From: Ulota crispa
Taxonomy: Eukaryota; Streptophyta; Bryopsida; Orthotrichales; Orthotrichaceae
Reading direction: 5' to 3'
Assembly: GCA_963920765.1 (NCBI GenBank)
Contig: OY987248.1
Span: 12,496,539 to 12,560,538 of the forward strand
DNA: 64,000 nucleotides
A program made the translations under genes and the position numbers. Every line of letters starts with the position of its first letter. The stretch's first letter is position 1. Positions 47,888 through 59,338 of this stretch are shown here, piece after piece. A model generated the notes under the pieces. That model was not told the origin of the DNA and did not search any database. It worked only from the letters and a program-made list of their open reading frames with translations.

Positions 47888-48566
47888 TTAACCCCTAAAT
47901 GCCCAATCGACCATTTTTTGGTTGCTGCCCTTTTTGCGGGCTACCCAAGATGAACAAAACATTTCAAAATAAAATAAAATAAATCTTCATTTAGGAAAGC
48001 AAGTCTACTTTTCAACCCAATTTGTATCATGTCAATCCAAGTTAAACTCCATCAAGGAGAATTTTCCAAAGACAAACATGTCAATATTTGCTAGTGTTAC
48101 AAAAATTACTATTTTGGGAGCCTATAATGTTCTCTTCTTCAAAAATATTGCATTTTTGGATTTTGGAGGAGAATGTTTAATTTTACCAATTGTATTAAAT
48201 TTTAAATTCTATGAATATAATTTGTAATTTTGATGAATACTAAATGATAAATGCTTCTAATATTCATTAAATAAGAGTCCAAAACCCTTTTTGAATGTTT
48301 GACCACATGGATAATTACAAAACATCAACATTCTTGTTTTCCCTTTTGAAGCAAACTTCATCAAAGTATGGTTTAATTTTTTGACAAATAAGTCCTTTAG
48401 TGTTGTGTCCACATTGGAGAATATTGAGAGGGAATGAAAACCATTGGGGAAAATCTGTTAGAGGTGGGATTTTTGCCAAAAAATTAAACCATGCATCAAA
48501 GCTACAAAAATATCATTTTATAACGCATCTACGTTTTGCCCTTATCCTTGGGCGTTTAGGGGTTAA
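47888..48566. mobile_element. TTAA-family element, 679 bp
   Basis: TTAACCCCTAAATGCCCAA at left, TTGGGCGTTTAGGGGTTAA at right: inverse ends with one difference over 19 bp. Confidence 0.85.
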
Positions 48567-49479
48567 AGAACTACAAAACTCCGTTTCCCAAGGACATGGA
48601 GGAGAGACCAGAAAACCAAATGTCAGAATGCCACTTGGGAGAAAAAAGGGGAGCAAATACAGAATGCAATTGCGGAGGGGCTATATTTATTTATAATTAT
48701 TAGTATGTAATATGAACTTCCAATCAGAGGGGGTCGAGTTCATTTACAACACTAAATGTAAAAAACTTTTGCACCAACCAGGCTACCAGGCTACCAGCCA
48801 TAGAGGTCCATAAAGGGAGCTCAGAGAATGCAAATGGTTTTATCCGGGGTGCAATCCTTATTTTTGGGGGTTTCCCCTGTTTCTGAATGGTTTCCATTAC
48901 TGAAATGACATTTCGTTGTATGGCCTTGTTTTCATCTTACATAAATCTCAAATAAACGAAAACAATCGTTGATTAGATATTGTATGAATAGATTGATGAA
49001 TTTCAAAGTTTCTCTCACAAGGTGCAAAGAATATTCACCTTATATTTTATTACTATTTTTTTTCACACAATTGAAAGGAAGTTCATTACAATAAATGGTA
49101 AGTAAAATGGTTTAGAGGCAAGAGAGACCACATGAAAAATTAGATAAGGTTGCAAGTAGCTAGCAAAAAGGGAGCCAAAACCACCTATGAACACATCAAA
49201 CTACATCTCAAGCTAGCACAAGATGAATAGTGCAAGCCAAGCACAAAATTTATCATGTGCCAATAAGGATCCATTGAGATTTCCCATTAGTCATGTTAGC
49301 AAATTTAATTAAACATTTTCATTGGTGGCTAGTGACACATGTAAGATTGCATGCAAGTGATAAAATACTACATAAATCATCAATGAGCGTGCATTCATCC
49401 ATTAAACAACTATTAGTAACTTCCATCTAAAAAGTGAGGACCTATTGTTTCTTTGAGAAGGATTTTTTACTATCTTTTT
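48567..49479. other. Intergenic DNA, nothing recognised
   Basis: Includes a less AT-rich stretch at 48570-48900 ('ccaggctaccaggctaccag') without a convincing frame. Confidence 0.4.
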
Positions 49480-49551
49480 GCTTATTCCCTCAAAAGTGGC
49501 ACTTTTTAGTGACTTTCACAAAAAAAAAGGGCTTGGTCGTTTAGGGGTTAT
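49480..49551. mobile_element. TTAA-family right-end fragment
   Basis: 'tcaaaagtggcactttttag', then 'gggcttggtcgtttagggg' and TTA, the same terminal wording as 56640-56712. No matching left end was found. Confidence 0.6.
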
Positions 49552-49638
49552 TGATATGGGATTAAGGTGAAGTACAAAATGGTTCCTCCGTTTATCCCAA
49601 TTTACCTAATATGGTGTTTATGGTCATTTGAAGGAAAC

Positions 49639-50007
49639 AACACAATATTCATTAAATTGGGAAAAAAAATTCCCAAACTGTATTTCACCTAAAACCTCTC
49701 AGGTCAACTAAAACATTTAAGGAGGTCAACTTAAATGTATATGGAGGTCAACTTACACGTAGTTAATGAACTTTGTGTCCAAAATTTCAGAAATGTTGTT
49801 ATTCATGAAACAAATAGGTCTCGTTCTTGGCTTTTTGGTAATAAAGAGTGTATTTCTCAAAGATTCTCAACTTCTTGAATAATAAAGAGCGTATTTTTGG
49901 AAGATATATATTTCATTTCATTAGAAAATAATCAAGTGCACACCTGACAAAAAAAGGGCCAGAATTCCCAAAATGTCCGTTTTTCCCAATTTAATGAATA
50001 TCGTGTT
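49639..50007. mobile_element. Family J MITE, copy J5
   Basis: Left AACACAATATTCATTAAATT then gggaaaa; right 'ttttcccaatttaatgaat' then atcgtgtt, inverse with one difference over 27 bp. A right-end fragment of another copy lies just before it (ending 'ctaatatggtgtt' near 49620). Confidence 0.8.
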
Positions 50008-50029
50008 AAACTCTCTTCCACTAGATAAC

Positions 50030-50510
50030 CACATTGTTGAGGTACTCTTCCAAGTAATGTGCGGGTAGACCTAGCAATTGGGAAATTGCTAGTGGATGCA
50101 AAATAAATGGTTGAGCTGTGATGGTGAAAAAAATTGTTAAATTTTCTAAACAGCCTATAAAATCTAATAGAATAAAAGCATCATTCAAAGCAGGCTTGTG
50201 AAAAAATTAGCTGAAAATGAGAACCCATATGCTCCTAAACTAGATACTAGATAGTTAAGGCTTTCTTGAAAGCAATGTTTTTGATTGAGTTAGCAATTCA
50301 GGCATTGTTAGCCAATTAGAATGCAAAAAAAATTGGTTGAACTTTGACAATATAAGGGAATTAACCGACCAATTTTTTCAAACAAAGTGTAATTTTAATA
50401 TAAATATAGGCAATACCATAAGCATGCTTGTGAAAAAATTAGTTGAATGTGGGGAATGCTAAATGCTCCTATATTAGATAATTACCTTAGGGGTAGTCAC
50501 ATCTTCACCC
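50030..50510. repeat. Repeat family M, two adjacent copies
   Basis: The phrases 'ttgttagccaattagaatgc', 'ggttgaactttgacaatata' and 'catgcttgtgaaaaaattag' occur here and again at 51800-52035. Near 50060-50250 an earlier copy has 'gcaattgggaaattgctagt' and 'caggcttgtgaaaaaattag'. Non-coding. Confidence 0.65.
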
Positions 50511-50522
50511 CATTCTCAAGTT

Positions 50523-51435
50523 TTAACCCTTAAAGCACTCAACACCTTTTTTTTTTGACAATATAACAATTTTGGGCAGCTCACTACCAATGGGTTTTCA
50601 TTTTTTTCTTTGAAATTTTCACACATGATGTGTCCAAGGAGTAGCTTTAAGATCCAACAATTTCATAACTTTTGACTTCATAGTTCAAAAGTTATTGCAT
50701 GATATATATAGTTTTCCTTGCTCGGTGGGCAGCCAATTTTTTTTTTTTAAATTATATTTTTTGAAGTTGGTTTTTTAAATTGATATATACTTGGGAAACT
50801 TTGAATCATTCCATTTTGATCAATGAGATGAAGGTTATGAGGAGATTTTGTTTGCGGGCAGTTATGGATTCTCTACTCTAAAATAAAATTTGAAGTTCAT
50901 TAATTTACTCAATTTTCAATATTTTAGAAGGAAATCAAAACTGAAAGATGTAGATTGTTTATCACAACCATTGGGATTGGAATTTTTCATTTTCATAATT
51001 AAGTTCTTAACAATTTAGTGGTTTGAATCTTTCTCTACTTCTTTTTACTTACTATTGCTTTTTCATGTGTTTCAAAATTCCAAATGATTTGAAAATTTTC
51101 AAGTGTGTATCGAACTTGCTTTGAAGAACAAATCCAAAAATTTACAACCATTTTGGAGGTTTTTTCATACAAACATGACCTTGTGAAGTGCAGTTGCCTG
51201 AATTTTTGTAGAGACAAAAAATGGCTTTTTGTCACTTCATACTCAAATATCTAATAATCTACATGGTGAAAACTCTTGGATTTTTTTTTCACATCTTTTG
51301 ATACTAATGTAGTACAAGATCTTACAGCTACATTTGTCAAAAAAAGTTTTTTTTCTAAAATTTGGTACTTGTACTAGGAATGACAATTTTGGAGCGGTTT
51401 TGGTGAAAAATTAAGCTTAGTGCTTTAGGGGTTAA
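50523..51435. mobile_element. TTAA-family element, 913 bp
   Basis: TTAACCCTTAAAGCACT at left, AGTGCTTTAGGGGTTAA at right. The interior (ttcataattaagttcttaac; tatggattctctactct) matches 60868-61804 in inverted orientation. The immediate flanks are themselves inverse ('cacatcttcaccccattct' / 'agaatggggatgtgac'), so it landed near the centre of a small palindrome. Confidence 0.85.
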
Positions 51436-51799
51436 AGAATGGGGATGTGACACTCTCCTTGATTTGCGGAGGCTCCATTCTTTAAAAATTGAGAAGTTTT
51501 CTTCTTCACCCCTAAAGGAGAAGATTGAATGTAGGTAAGTTTTAGTAAATATAGTTTTATTGATGTGTGTCTCTTTTTCACCTTGCTCTTGTTGCTTACG
51601 CCCTTCTTGCTCTTGTTTCAATGTGAATGCAACTTGCTTTCTTATTGCATCATTGTTTTCTAAGGAAACTCATTCTTGATTCTCCACTGCTTACACAAAG
51701 GGAGTCACACCTTCACATAAAAGTGCTTCCATGAGCCCCTATTTCCACTCCACAACAACTTCTCATTTGTCATAGACATTTCATTCTCAAAGAAAGTGT
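51436..51799. other. Intergenic DNA, nothing recognised
   Basis: No gene. 'tcttcacccctaaaggag' near 51502 resembles a stray family end. Confidence 0.4.
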
Positions 51800-52035
51800 G
51801 ACTACCCCTATTGTTGAGGTGTCCTTTGAGCAATGTGCAAGTAGAACTAACAATTGAGGTCTTGTTAGCCAATCAGAATACAAAAAAACTGGTTGAACTT
51901 TGACGGTACAAGAAAACAAACCGGCCAAATCTTCTAAAAAGTGTATAATTCTATTATAAATACAGGTAATATCAGGAGCAGGCTTGTGAAAAAAGTAGTT
52001 GAAAACGGGGATTGCCAAATATCCAAACATTGGCT
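51800..52035. repeat. Repeat family M, third copy
   Basis: Matches 50280-50480 in order. Carries 'gttagccaatcagaat' and, about 95 bp on, 'tattataaatacagg', the wording of a CCAAT box followed by a TATA-like box; whether it acts as a promoter is unknown. Confidence 0.65.
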
Positions 52036-52384
52036 TCCAAGTACCCAGGTTTAAAAGTGTCAAAATATCAGTGCGTGGAGATTTTTTGCACAACTTTCAA
52101 GGTGAGCAATGGTTATGCAGCATGCTCAGCCATGTAGCCCAATTCTCTCCCAACTCTTGTTCCTAGATTGGGTCCTGTACCGGTCCAGTCCAACTTACGT
52201 ACCGACCATGCTTGGAGTGTGTCGGAATTCCTGGCATGGCCGGTAGGGGCTTATATTCTCCCCTCCCACCGTCATATCATGCATGGCCCATTCCCAAAAG
52301 CCAAGTAAATGGAAAGCAACATGAAGCATCCTTCATGTTGCACCATGCTTTCAAAAGTCATGTATACAGTACTGGTTTCATTGG
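52036..52384. other. Less AT-rich intergenic DNA
   Basis: Frame 52212-52424 (MECVGIPGMAGRGLYSPLPP...) has no recognisable likeness. No repeat identified. Confidence 0.4.
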
Positions 52385-52565
52385 AGCTGTAAAAGCATCT
52401 CCAGCGTTGCACTTCGAACTTTGACACTTCAAGAGATTACACCTATTTTTGAAGGTCTCAAAATTACTTATCCTCCATCTTAGTTCTTGTTTTTCAGATG
52501 TGTCTCATAAATAGTCATTTGACCATTCACCAAGGGAAATGAAGGACAAAGCCTAATAAACTTAG
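52385..52565. repeat. Dispersed repeat family H, copy H2
   Basis: 'gcgttgcacttcgaactttg', 'acctatttttgaaggtctca', 'cataaatagtcatttgacca' as in H1. Confidence 0.7.
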
Positions 52566-52590
52566 GATGAATATTGTTTTATAAGGCCAT

Positions 52591-53312
52591 TAGTGGGTGT
52601 CAAACTTGGCATTTTTCAAGGTTTCTAGATAACTTTGGCCCGATTTTTTGTTAAAGTTATGGGGCGGTGGCTGAACCAAATTCTCCAAAGTTATGACCCT
52701 TGCAAAGTTTCACAAACTACTTGATAAAAATTTGAGTAAGCCTTCATAATTTATGTATGGGATAATGTCACAAAGATTGATGTGTGATACTAAAGAGGGA
52801 GAGTGTGATACTAAAGGAGGGTGTGATATTAAAGAGGAGGATGTGATATTAAAGAGGGAGGGTGTGACATTAAAGAGGTTAGTGCTATTACTAATCATAC
52901 TACTAAAATCTCAATTATCTCAATAATATCACACCCTAACCTATCACACCCTCCCTCTTTAATATAACAACCTCCCTCTTTAATATAACAACCTCCCTCT
53001 TTAATGTCACACCCTCCCTCTTTAATGTCACACCCTCCCTCTTTAGTATCACACCCTCCCTCTTTAGTATCACACCCTCCCTCTTTAGTATCACACCCTC
53101 CCTCTTTAGTGTCACACTCTCCCCCTAGAAGAGAGCTACAAGATCACTTGATAACTTTTATAAAGAGAGGCCATAACTAGTTAGAGTTGTCACCCACCTC
53201 TAGAGGTGGGTGACAAAGTTATCATACTTGATAACTAGCAAAAGTGGTTGAGTTAAGGGGTGGTTGGAGCCAAAGTTATGGGGTGCCAAATGGCTAAGTT
53301 TGACACCCACTA
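52591..53312. mobile_element. hAT-like MITE with internal inverted minisatellites, copy G1
   Basis: TAGTGGGTGTCAAACTTGGC at left; right end reversed reads TAGTGGGTGTCAAACTTAGC. The termini resemble the plant hAT end TAGGGGTGTCAAA. It directly abuts G2, so no target duplication can be read. The interior holds the 21-bp arrays listed separately. Confidence 0.75.
52781..53125. repeat. Two inverted arrays of a 21-bp minisatellite
   Basis: Right array (52944-53125): eight units of CACCCTCCCTCTTTAGTATCA type plus a partial one. Left array (52781-52880): four to five units of the reverse complement. About 60 bp of AT-rich spacer lies between. Unit variants (TAATATAA, TAATGTCA, TAGTATCA) run in blocks, showing stepwise local amplification. 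Confidence 0.92.
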
Positions 53313-53313
53313 T

Positions 53314-53796
53314 TAGGGGGTGTGTCAATCCTTTGATTTTTAGATAACTTTATCTTGAAACTCACACACACTTATGGTTGCTCATATAGCAACACACAGA
53401 GTTGTCAACCCTCACACAACTTCACAAACCACTTGATAATTGTGGTCGCTTCCACCAGATAACTCCTCCTTTTCTCTATTCCATCATCTTGCTCTCCAAT
53501 CCACAAGCAATCATGCCCTACTCATCACAATGCAGCGCACATTTATTAAGCAAGTTCATTAAGGAGGCGCTTCCCTACGCGCTTGTCAACAAGCAGTTTT
53601 TAGACTAAGTCACCTTGCTAGAAGAGAAGGACCCCTACGCACCTAATAACTTTTTGTAAAAATGAACAATAACTTGTTTGAATTATGGGGCACCTCCCAA
53701 GTGCATGATAGAGTTGTCAAACAAAGTCATCAAGTTATGGGGTGAAGTCACTCACAATTATTAGGCAAAAAAAAACTCCAAGGTTTGACACCCCTA
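53314..53796. mobile_element. hAT-like MITE, copy G2
   Basis: TAGGGGGTGTGTCAATCCTT at left; right end reversed reads TAGGGGTGTCAAACCTTGG. Inner words 'agataactt' and 'acttgataa' are shared with G1. No protein. Confidence 0.65.
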
Positions 53797-53836
53797 TTGC
53801 TTCCATACTTTAGGATGGAATGCCACAAGAGGGTTT

Positions 53837-54547
53837 TTAACCCAAGAACTCCGAGGGCGCCACTCAGTGGCACTTGAACTAATGAGAAACCACTTTTCAT
53901 TCATATTTTGTTGATGTTGGGTTATGAGGAGTTTTTGGTTGAATTTGTAGTTTTGTTAGTGTTTCTCTTTATGTAAATGAGAAGTTAGTAAAAAAATGGA
54001 TCACAAAATATGATATTTTAGTGAATTTTGGGAAATTGTTGCTCCTTCCTCTAAATCTGAAATTTCTCCGTAAAAATGATATTTTTTGAATTTAAGCCCA
54101 ACTAACAAAATGAAGGTCATCTACTCTAGTTTCTACTCCAGTTTGAATTTTGGAAAATTTCCTAATATTGAATATTTTATTGCAATTTGAACTTTAAATG
54201 TATTTTCAATGTCTATAATCATCTAATTATAAAATGACATGGAAATTGAGTTTATACCATGATGTTTGTCATTGTAATACACACACATGGTGAAATTTTC
54301 AAATTTTTTGAAATGATTTTCTATTTGATGTGATTTTTCTTCATTTTTTCTTCAAAAATTCTTAAAAAAAACAACATTGCACAAATTAGTTCTATTTTTA
54401 TTGTGAAGTATAGAAGACATGTAGTTTCATCCCTAAAAAATAAATTTAAAATTTTTCATTCAAATCTAGCAGCCAAATGACAACAAATTAAGTGATAAGC
54501 ACTAAAGATGAAAAACAATGGTTGTAGATCCATCACTTAGGGGTTAA
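53837..54547. mobile_element. TTAA-family element, 711 bp, divergent left end
   Basis: Left TTAACCCAAGAACTCCGAGG, right ATCACTTAGGGGTTAA. Only the first seven or eight bases pair well, so this boundary is less secure. Confidence 0.45.
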
Positions 54548-55139
54548 GGGCCATCATCCATGCTTCAAGTGTGTTAAACCATAGGAGGACAACTTTGGAA
54601 ATGTTCTAAAACTTAATAGATTTGTATTTCTTAGTTGAGTATCTTTCTCTTTTTCTCATATCCTTTTCACAAAGAGAAATATTTTAGTTTTGCACTTCGG
54701 TTTCCAATGATGGTTTCTTGTTGATTTCCTTTATTTCTCAAGCACCTTGCTAGGTGCGCAAATCTTTGTTAAATCTTTTCTCCTACAAAAACGTAAAATT
54801 GTGTGAGAGTTTTCCATTCTCTCTTGCAGAACGTCTTGATTTTTTTTATTTTTCAGATGAGTGCTAGTGCTAACGTAGGAAATCTCTTTCTGTATGTTAT
54901 ACTTTTTTATGAGTGGGTCAATAAAAGGGTTGGAGAATAATAAATGTTACTAAAGTACATATATAGGTTCTAGTGAATATGATAAATGTACTGTACAACA
55001 ATTAAAGAGCAAAAGCCTATCCAATTTTGTACTTAACTTGCTAACTTTTTGTTTTTTTCGCAAGTTTTGTCATTGTCTTTATTTGTTTTGACACTAGCAA
55101 CCATAAAGCAAACGTGATGAGCAAAATGAACGGGCTAAA
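54548..55139. other. AT-rich DNA, nothing recognised
   Basis: No gene or repeat ends. Confidence 0.4.
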
Positions 55140-56944
55140 CTACTTGTTTGAAATTTAATTATAAGATTTTCCCCTAGAACTATGGGAGGTGCTTGTGGGA
55201 AAAAATCAGCTCACTCTAGATGTACACAAGTGAGATATTGACATCTGAAGTGAAAAATAAAAATAAAATCCCTGCTACCCAAAAATTTCAAAAGCCTTTA
55301 ACCACTCTTAAAAAAAATTGCTTTAGGCAAAGTTGAGGTTTATTTTCTCCATGTAGAAGACCAAGTTAGGTAATTGTGAGAGAATTTTCACATGAATTGG
55401 AAGTGTGAATCATACTTTGTAAAATCTTGCAATGCCGTAAGGTCATGAAATTTGCATATACACTAGGCAAAATTGAAGGGTTTATGTAAAATTCAGAAAT
55501 TCAAATTACTTGGATCTGAATGGTTAAAACCCAAAGAATCTAAGTCTACTACAACTTGGAAAAAAAGAAGTCAGAAAACAAATATACAAAGAGCTCAAAA
55601 AAGTAAAGCACCAAATTTTACATAAGATAAGAGGAATGGAGGTTTGGGACTCCAATATCTACTTGCAAACTAATACCTCTCACTCATCAATCAAAATTGA
55701 ATGATTCAAAGCTTTCCACATAATATAAAATCTAAAGAACCAATTTCAGAATTTTAGTTTTTAAACCCCTAAAGGCCCAAGTGGTCCCTTGGGGGCCAAG
55801 TGGGGTTTTGTGCATGGACCTACATCTAAACTACTTTATGTGATTTTCTGAAAATTTTATAGAATATGGGGAATTCAAAGATCTACGTGGGCATCTAATT
55901 CTTTCTTCATTCTGACGTTTATTGAAGAAGTTTGCATGAATAACTAAAAAATAGGGGAGAAATGGGCAGCCCCAAAACAAAGTTTGTGTTTTATTAAATA
56001 AAATTTTAAAATTGGTTCTTTTTATTTATATATATGTGGGAGGCTTTGAATCATTCAATTCCAATTGATAAGATGAAAGTTATGAGAAGTTTTGGTTTGC
56101 GGGTAGGTATGGGACTCCCAAACCTCCATTTCTTTTGGCCCTTGTAAATTTTGGTACTTTACTTTTTTGAGCTCTTTGTGTATTTTTTACTTTTTTTTTT
56201 CCCAAGTTGTGGTAGACTAAGACTCCTTGGTTCTCACCATTTGAATCAAAGTAATTCAGACTTCTCAATTTTACATAAATCCTCCAATTCTGCCTAGTTT
56301 ATATGCAAATTTCATGACCTTCTGGCATTGCAAGATTTTACAAAGTATGATTCACACCTCCAATTCATTTGAAAATTCTCCCACACATACCTAACTTGGT
56401 CTTCTACATGGGGAAAAGAAAACCTTAGTTTTGCGTAAAGCAATTTTTTTGATATAGGAGTGGTCAAAGGCTTTTGAATATTTTGGGTAGCAAGGAAATT
56501 ATTATTTTTTCACTTCAAATGTCAAAATCTCACTTTTTTAAATCTAGAATGAGATGATTTTTTTCCCACAAGTACCTCCCATAGTCTAGGGCAACACCTT
56601 ACAGTTGGATTTCTAAAAATAACTTTTTTCCCTACCATTCTACTCATTCCTCCAAAAGTGGCAGTTTTGAGTTACTTTCACAGAAAAAAGGGCTTGGGCC
56701 TTTAGGGGTTGAATGAAATTTTAAAAGAACTTTTTGGCTGCCCTCTCTCCCCCATTTTCAAGAAATTCATGCACATCTTCTTCAATAAATGTTGGAATAA
56801 AGAAAAAAATAGATGCCCACATAGATTTTTGAATTCCCCACCTTCAACTAAAATTTCAAAAAATTACACAAAGTAACTTAGCTGTAGGAATATGCCCAAA
56901 ATCCCGTTTGTTCCTTGAGGAGATAATGGTCCTTTGGGGATTAA
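55140..56944. mobile_element. TTAA-family element (outer), interrupted by a second member
   Basis: Two pieces, about 55140-55760 and 56713-56944, are collinear with 60950-61804: 'atgattcaaagctttccaca' and 'ctaaagaaccaatttcag' before the break, then 'gaactttttggctgccc' and 'tttgaattccccaccttca' after it, ending CCTTTGGGGATTAA. The left terminus is missing. Confidence 0.85.
55761..56712. mobile_element. TTAA-family element (inner, nested, inverted), 952 bp
   Basis: Ends CCCCTAAAGGCCCAAG and CTTGGGCCTTTAGGGG, perfect inverses over 16 bp, flanked by TTAA at left and TTGA at right. It reads opposite to the element it interrupts ('ttggtcttctacatgggg' here against 'ctccatgtagaagaccaagt' in the outer one). 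Confidence 0.9.
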
Positions 56945-58159
56945 ATGCAGGCATAACTATAACTCAAAAATCATAATTATTGAAATTCTTGGAAGCAATC
57001 ACTAGACTTCACTATTGTACAAAAATATGCACACTTGTTTTTGGGTGATATGCAAATACATACATAATGACAAAAACACTGAAAGTATCAAAATGTATTG
57101 TTTTTTCCAATTTACTTATTGAGGCTATGATAGCCGCAACCTCAATGTAAGGTGGCAATACCATATCGTAGTTTACACTTACAATGTTGGTGGAAAATTA
57201 ATATGACTAGAAAATCAATGTGGTTGAAGATGATACGGAGGAAATTTTGAGTGATCGGAGAAAATAAGGATAGTTGTAATGAATGCAGGCCACGTTGGCT
57301 AGTATTTGCCACAAAAAATTGTTTTGTAGTAAATTTCGTACCAATTTGTAGTAGGAGGTAGAATTGATATTGTTTGGATTGATGTTACTCAATATAAACC
57401 AATCGTAAGTGACTATGTCAAGTAACAACATTCCAGTAGTCTTCCCAAATATGTTGCATCAATTTGGGCATCCAAAATCTATAAATTAGCTTTTCACATA
57501 CATGTTTGCATTGTTGTGTATTTCTAGACCAATGTGCATCTCCACAATGTACTCATGCTAGTCAAAAACTTCTCAAAATAGTGTGGGCTACTATGTTTTT
57601 GCTATAAAAACAAGTAATTAGTGTGGCCCACATTTTGTGTGAAAGTTATTGTAGTAACAAGTGTTGGATGGTAGAATAATTTCATTTTAAGTTAGAGCTT
57701 TATAATGCTTTCTATGTAGGAAGGCCAATTGATGAAAACAATTGTTTTTGCAAAACCAATCATTCAAATAAGATCTTAGGTGTCTATATTTGTTTTGGAA
57801 TTAGTTTTTCTGTGTGTTTCCTTTCCTTCACCTTCTTTGTGACTAAACTTTTTTGAAGGCATAAAGACTTTAAATTGCCTTATTTGAATCTCAAATCAAT
57901 TTGTACATAAGTAATCTCAATCAAAATCCAATTTCTACACATGTTTATGATATTCATGTATGTTTGGAGTACCATAATGTGTAAACAAGGCATAGAAGAA
58001 CTCTAGCCATAATAAATGTAAGATTTTAGGTGCTATTAAAATTGTGTATGCTTAAACATTCAACTATATCTATTAAGTAACATACTAAAATATAGATTAG
58101 CACATGGCATTAAAATGGGCCTTTTAAAACTTAAAAAGAAGTAGATGCATTTACCTACT
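56945..58159. other. AT-rich DNA, nothing recognised
   Basis: A short hairpin 'ttgaggctatgatagccgca' plus 'acctcaatg' near 57118-57147. No gene. Confidence 0.45.
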
Positions 58160-59087
58160 TTAACCCCTAAAGGCCTTTGACTATGTTTCACCTAACAACA
58201 CTAGAAACTAGTCATTTTGATAGTAAAGGCAAAAAAATTGAGGATGAAATCTTGGTGCAATTATAGGATTTCATAGCAAACTACTTTATTATGTTGTAGT
58301 AAAAAGATGAAATAAATCTATTGCATTGATTGTAAAAATATAGGGCTTGAAGTGAGAAATAGTTTATTTTGGGAGGGGGCATTCAAATTCTAGCAACTTT
58401 AAGTGGGAGAGGTTTTTGCACCAATAAATTCCACAATTTTGATTGTAAATTTTTTAACCTAAGCCTATAATTGAGCCGGTCATATGCTCAAAAAATTTAA
58501 TAACATTTGGATTGGGGATCACATACTAAAAATTTGGAATCAAAATTAGCTTCAAGAAGAGTCTTGTACAAAGTTTTTTTTCAACAACATGTAACTTCCA
58601 CAAACAATCATCTTTTCAAAATGTGCAAGGTGGAGCTTCAAATTTTAGATAACTTCAAAGGAAAGAACAAATTAAAGGAAATTGGCCAAAAACGGTAGCT
58701 TTGACAAGCTTGATTAACATAGGGCCACTTTCAACAAAGGAGAAGTAACTGGCACTAGTAAAAACAATTGCCTTTAGGGAATGAGGTTGGGTTAGAAAAG
58801 GCAAGGAAATATCTTTACCCCTCAACCTTTGGGCAAGACTCCAAAATTTCAGGTGTAGTATAAACAAATTATGCATCTGTTGCCCCTCAAACACAAAAAC
58901 AACACACTCCATCATAATTTTTTTCTACAAATCAAAATGGTTTGAAAATTATTGCTTTGAAAAACTACTCCTTGGACACACATCCTCTAGTTTTTTGTGA
59001 AAATGTATTTATTATTTTACAAGCATTAGCTTGTTCAAAATTGCAATGTTGGCAAAAAAGATTGTTGCTTGGGCCTTTAGGAATTAA
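58160..59087. mobile_element. TTAA-family element, 928 bp
   Basis: TTAACCCCTAAAGGCCTTTG at left, TTGGGCCTTTAGGAATTAA at right. Frames on both strands near 58655-59211 are not protein-like. Confidence 0.75.
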
Positions 59088-59338
59088 ACTAGCCAATTCA
59101 GAAGTGTCATGGTGTCTTTCGTTGAGAATCTTCAAAAATAAAAAATACTTCATGAACATGATAGGTTATTTGAACCCAATATCTAAATATCTAGTATATG
59201 CCATCCAATAGATTTTTTTGCAAGATTCCATTATGTTACTTTGTTAGGCAAGCCAAGACCTCTAAAAACCTTGACAAAGTTCAAAAACATTTAATGATAT
59301 TATCTGATTGAAATTTTAAAAGAAAGGTCTACATTTTA

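Noticed and set aside
52944-53125. CRISPR-like repeats
   Set aside because: Contiguous 21-bp units without unique spacers.
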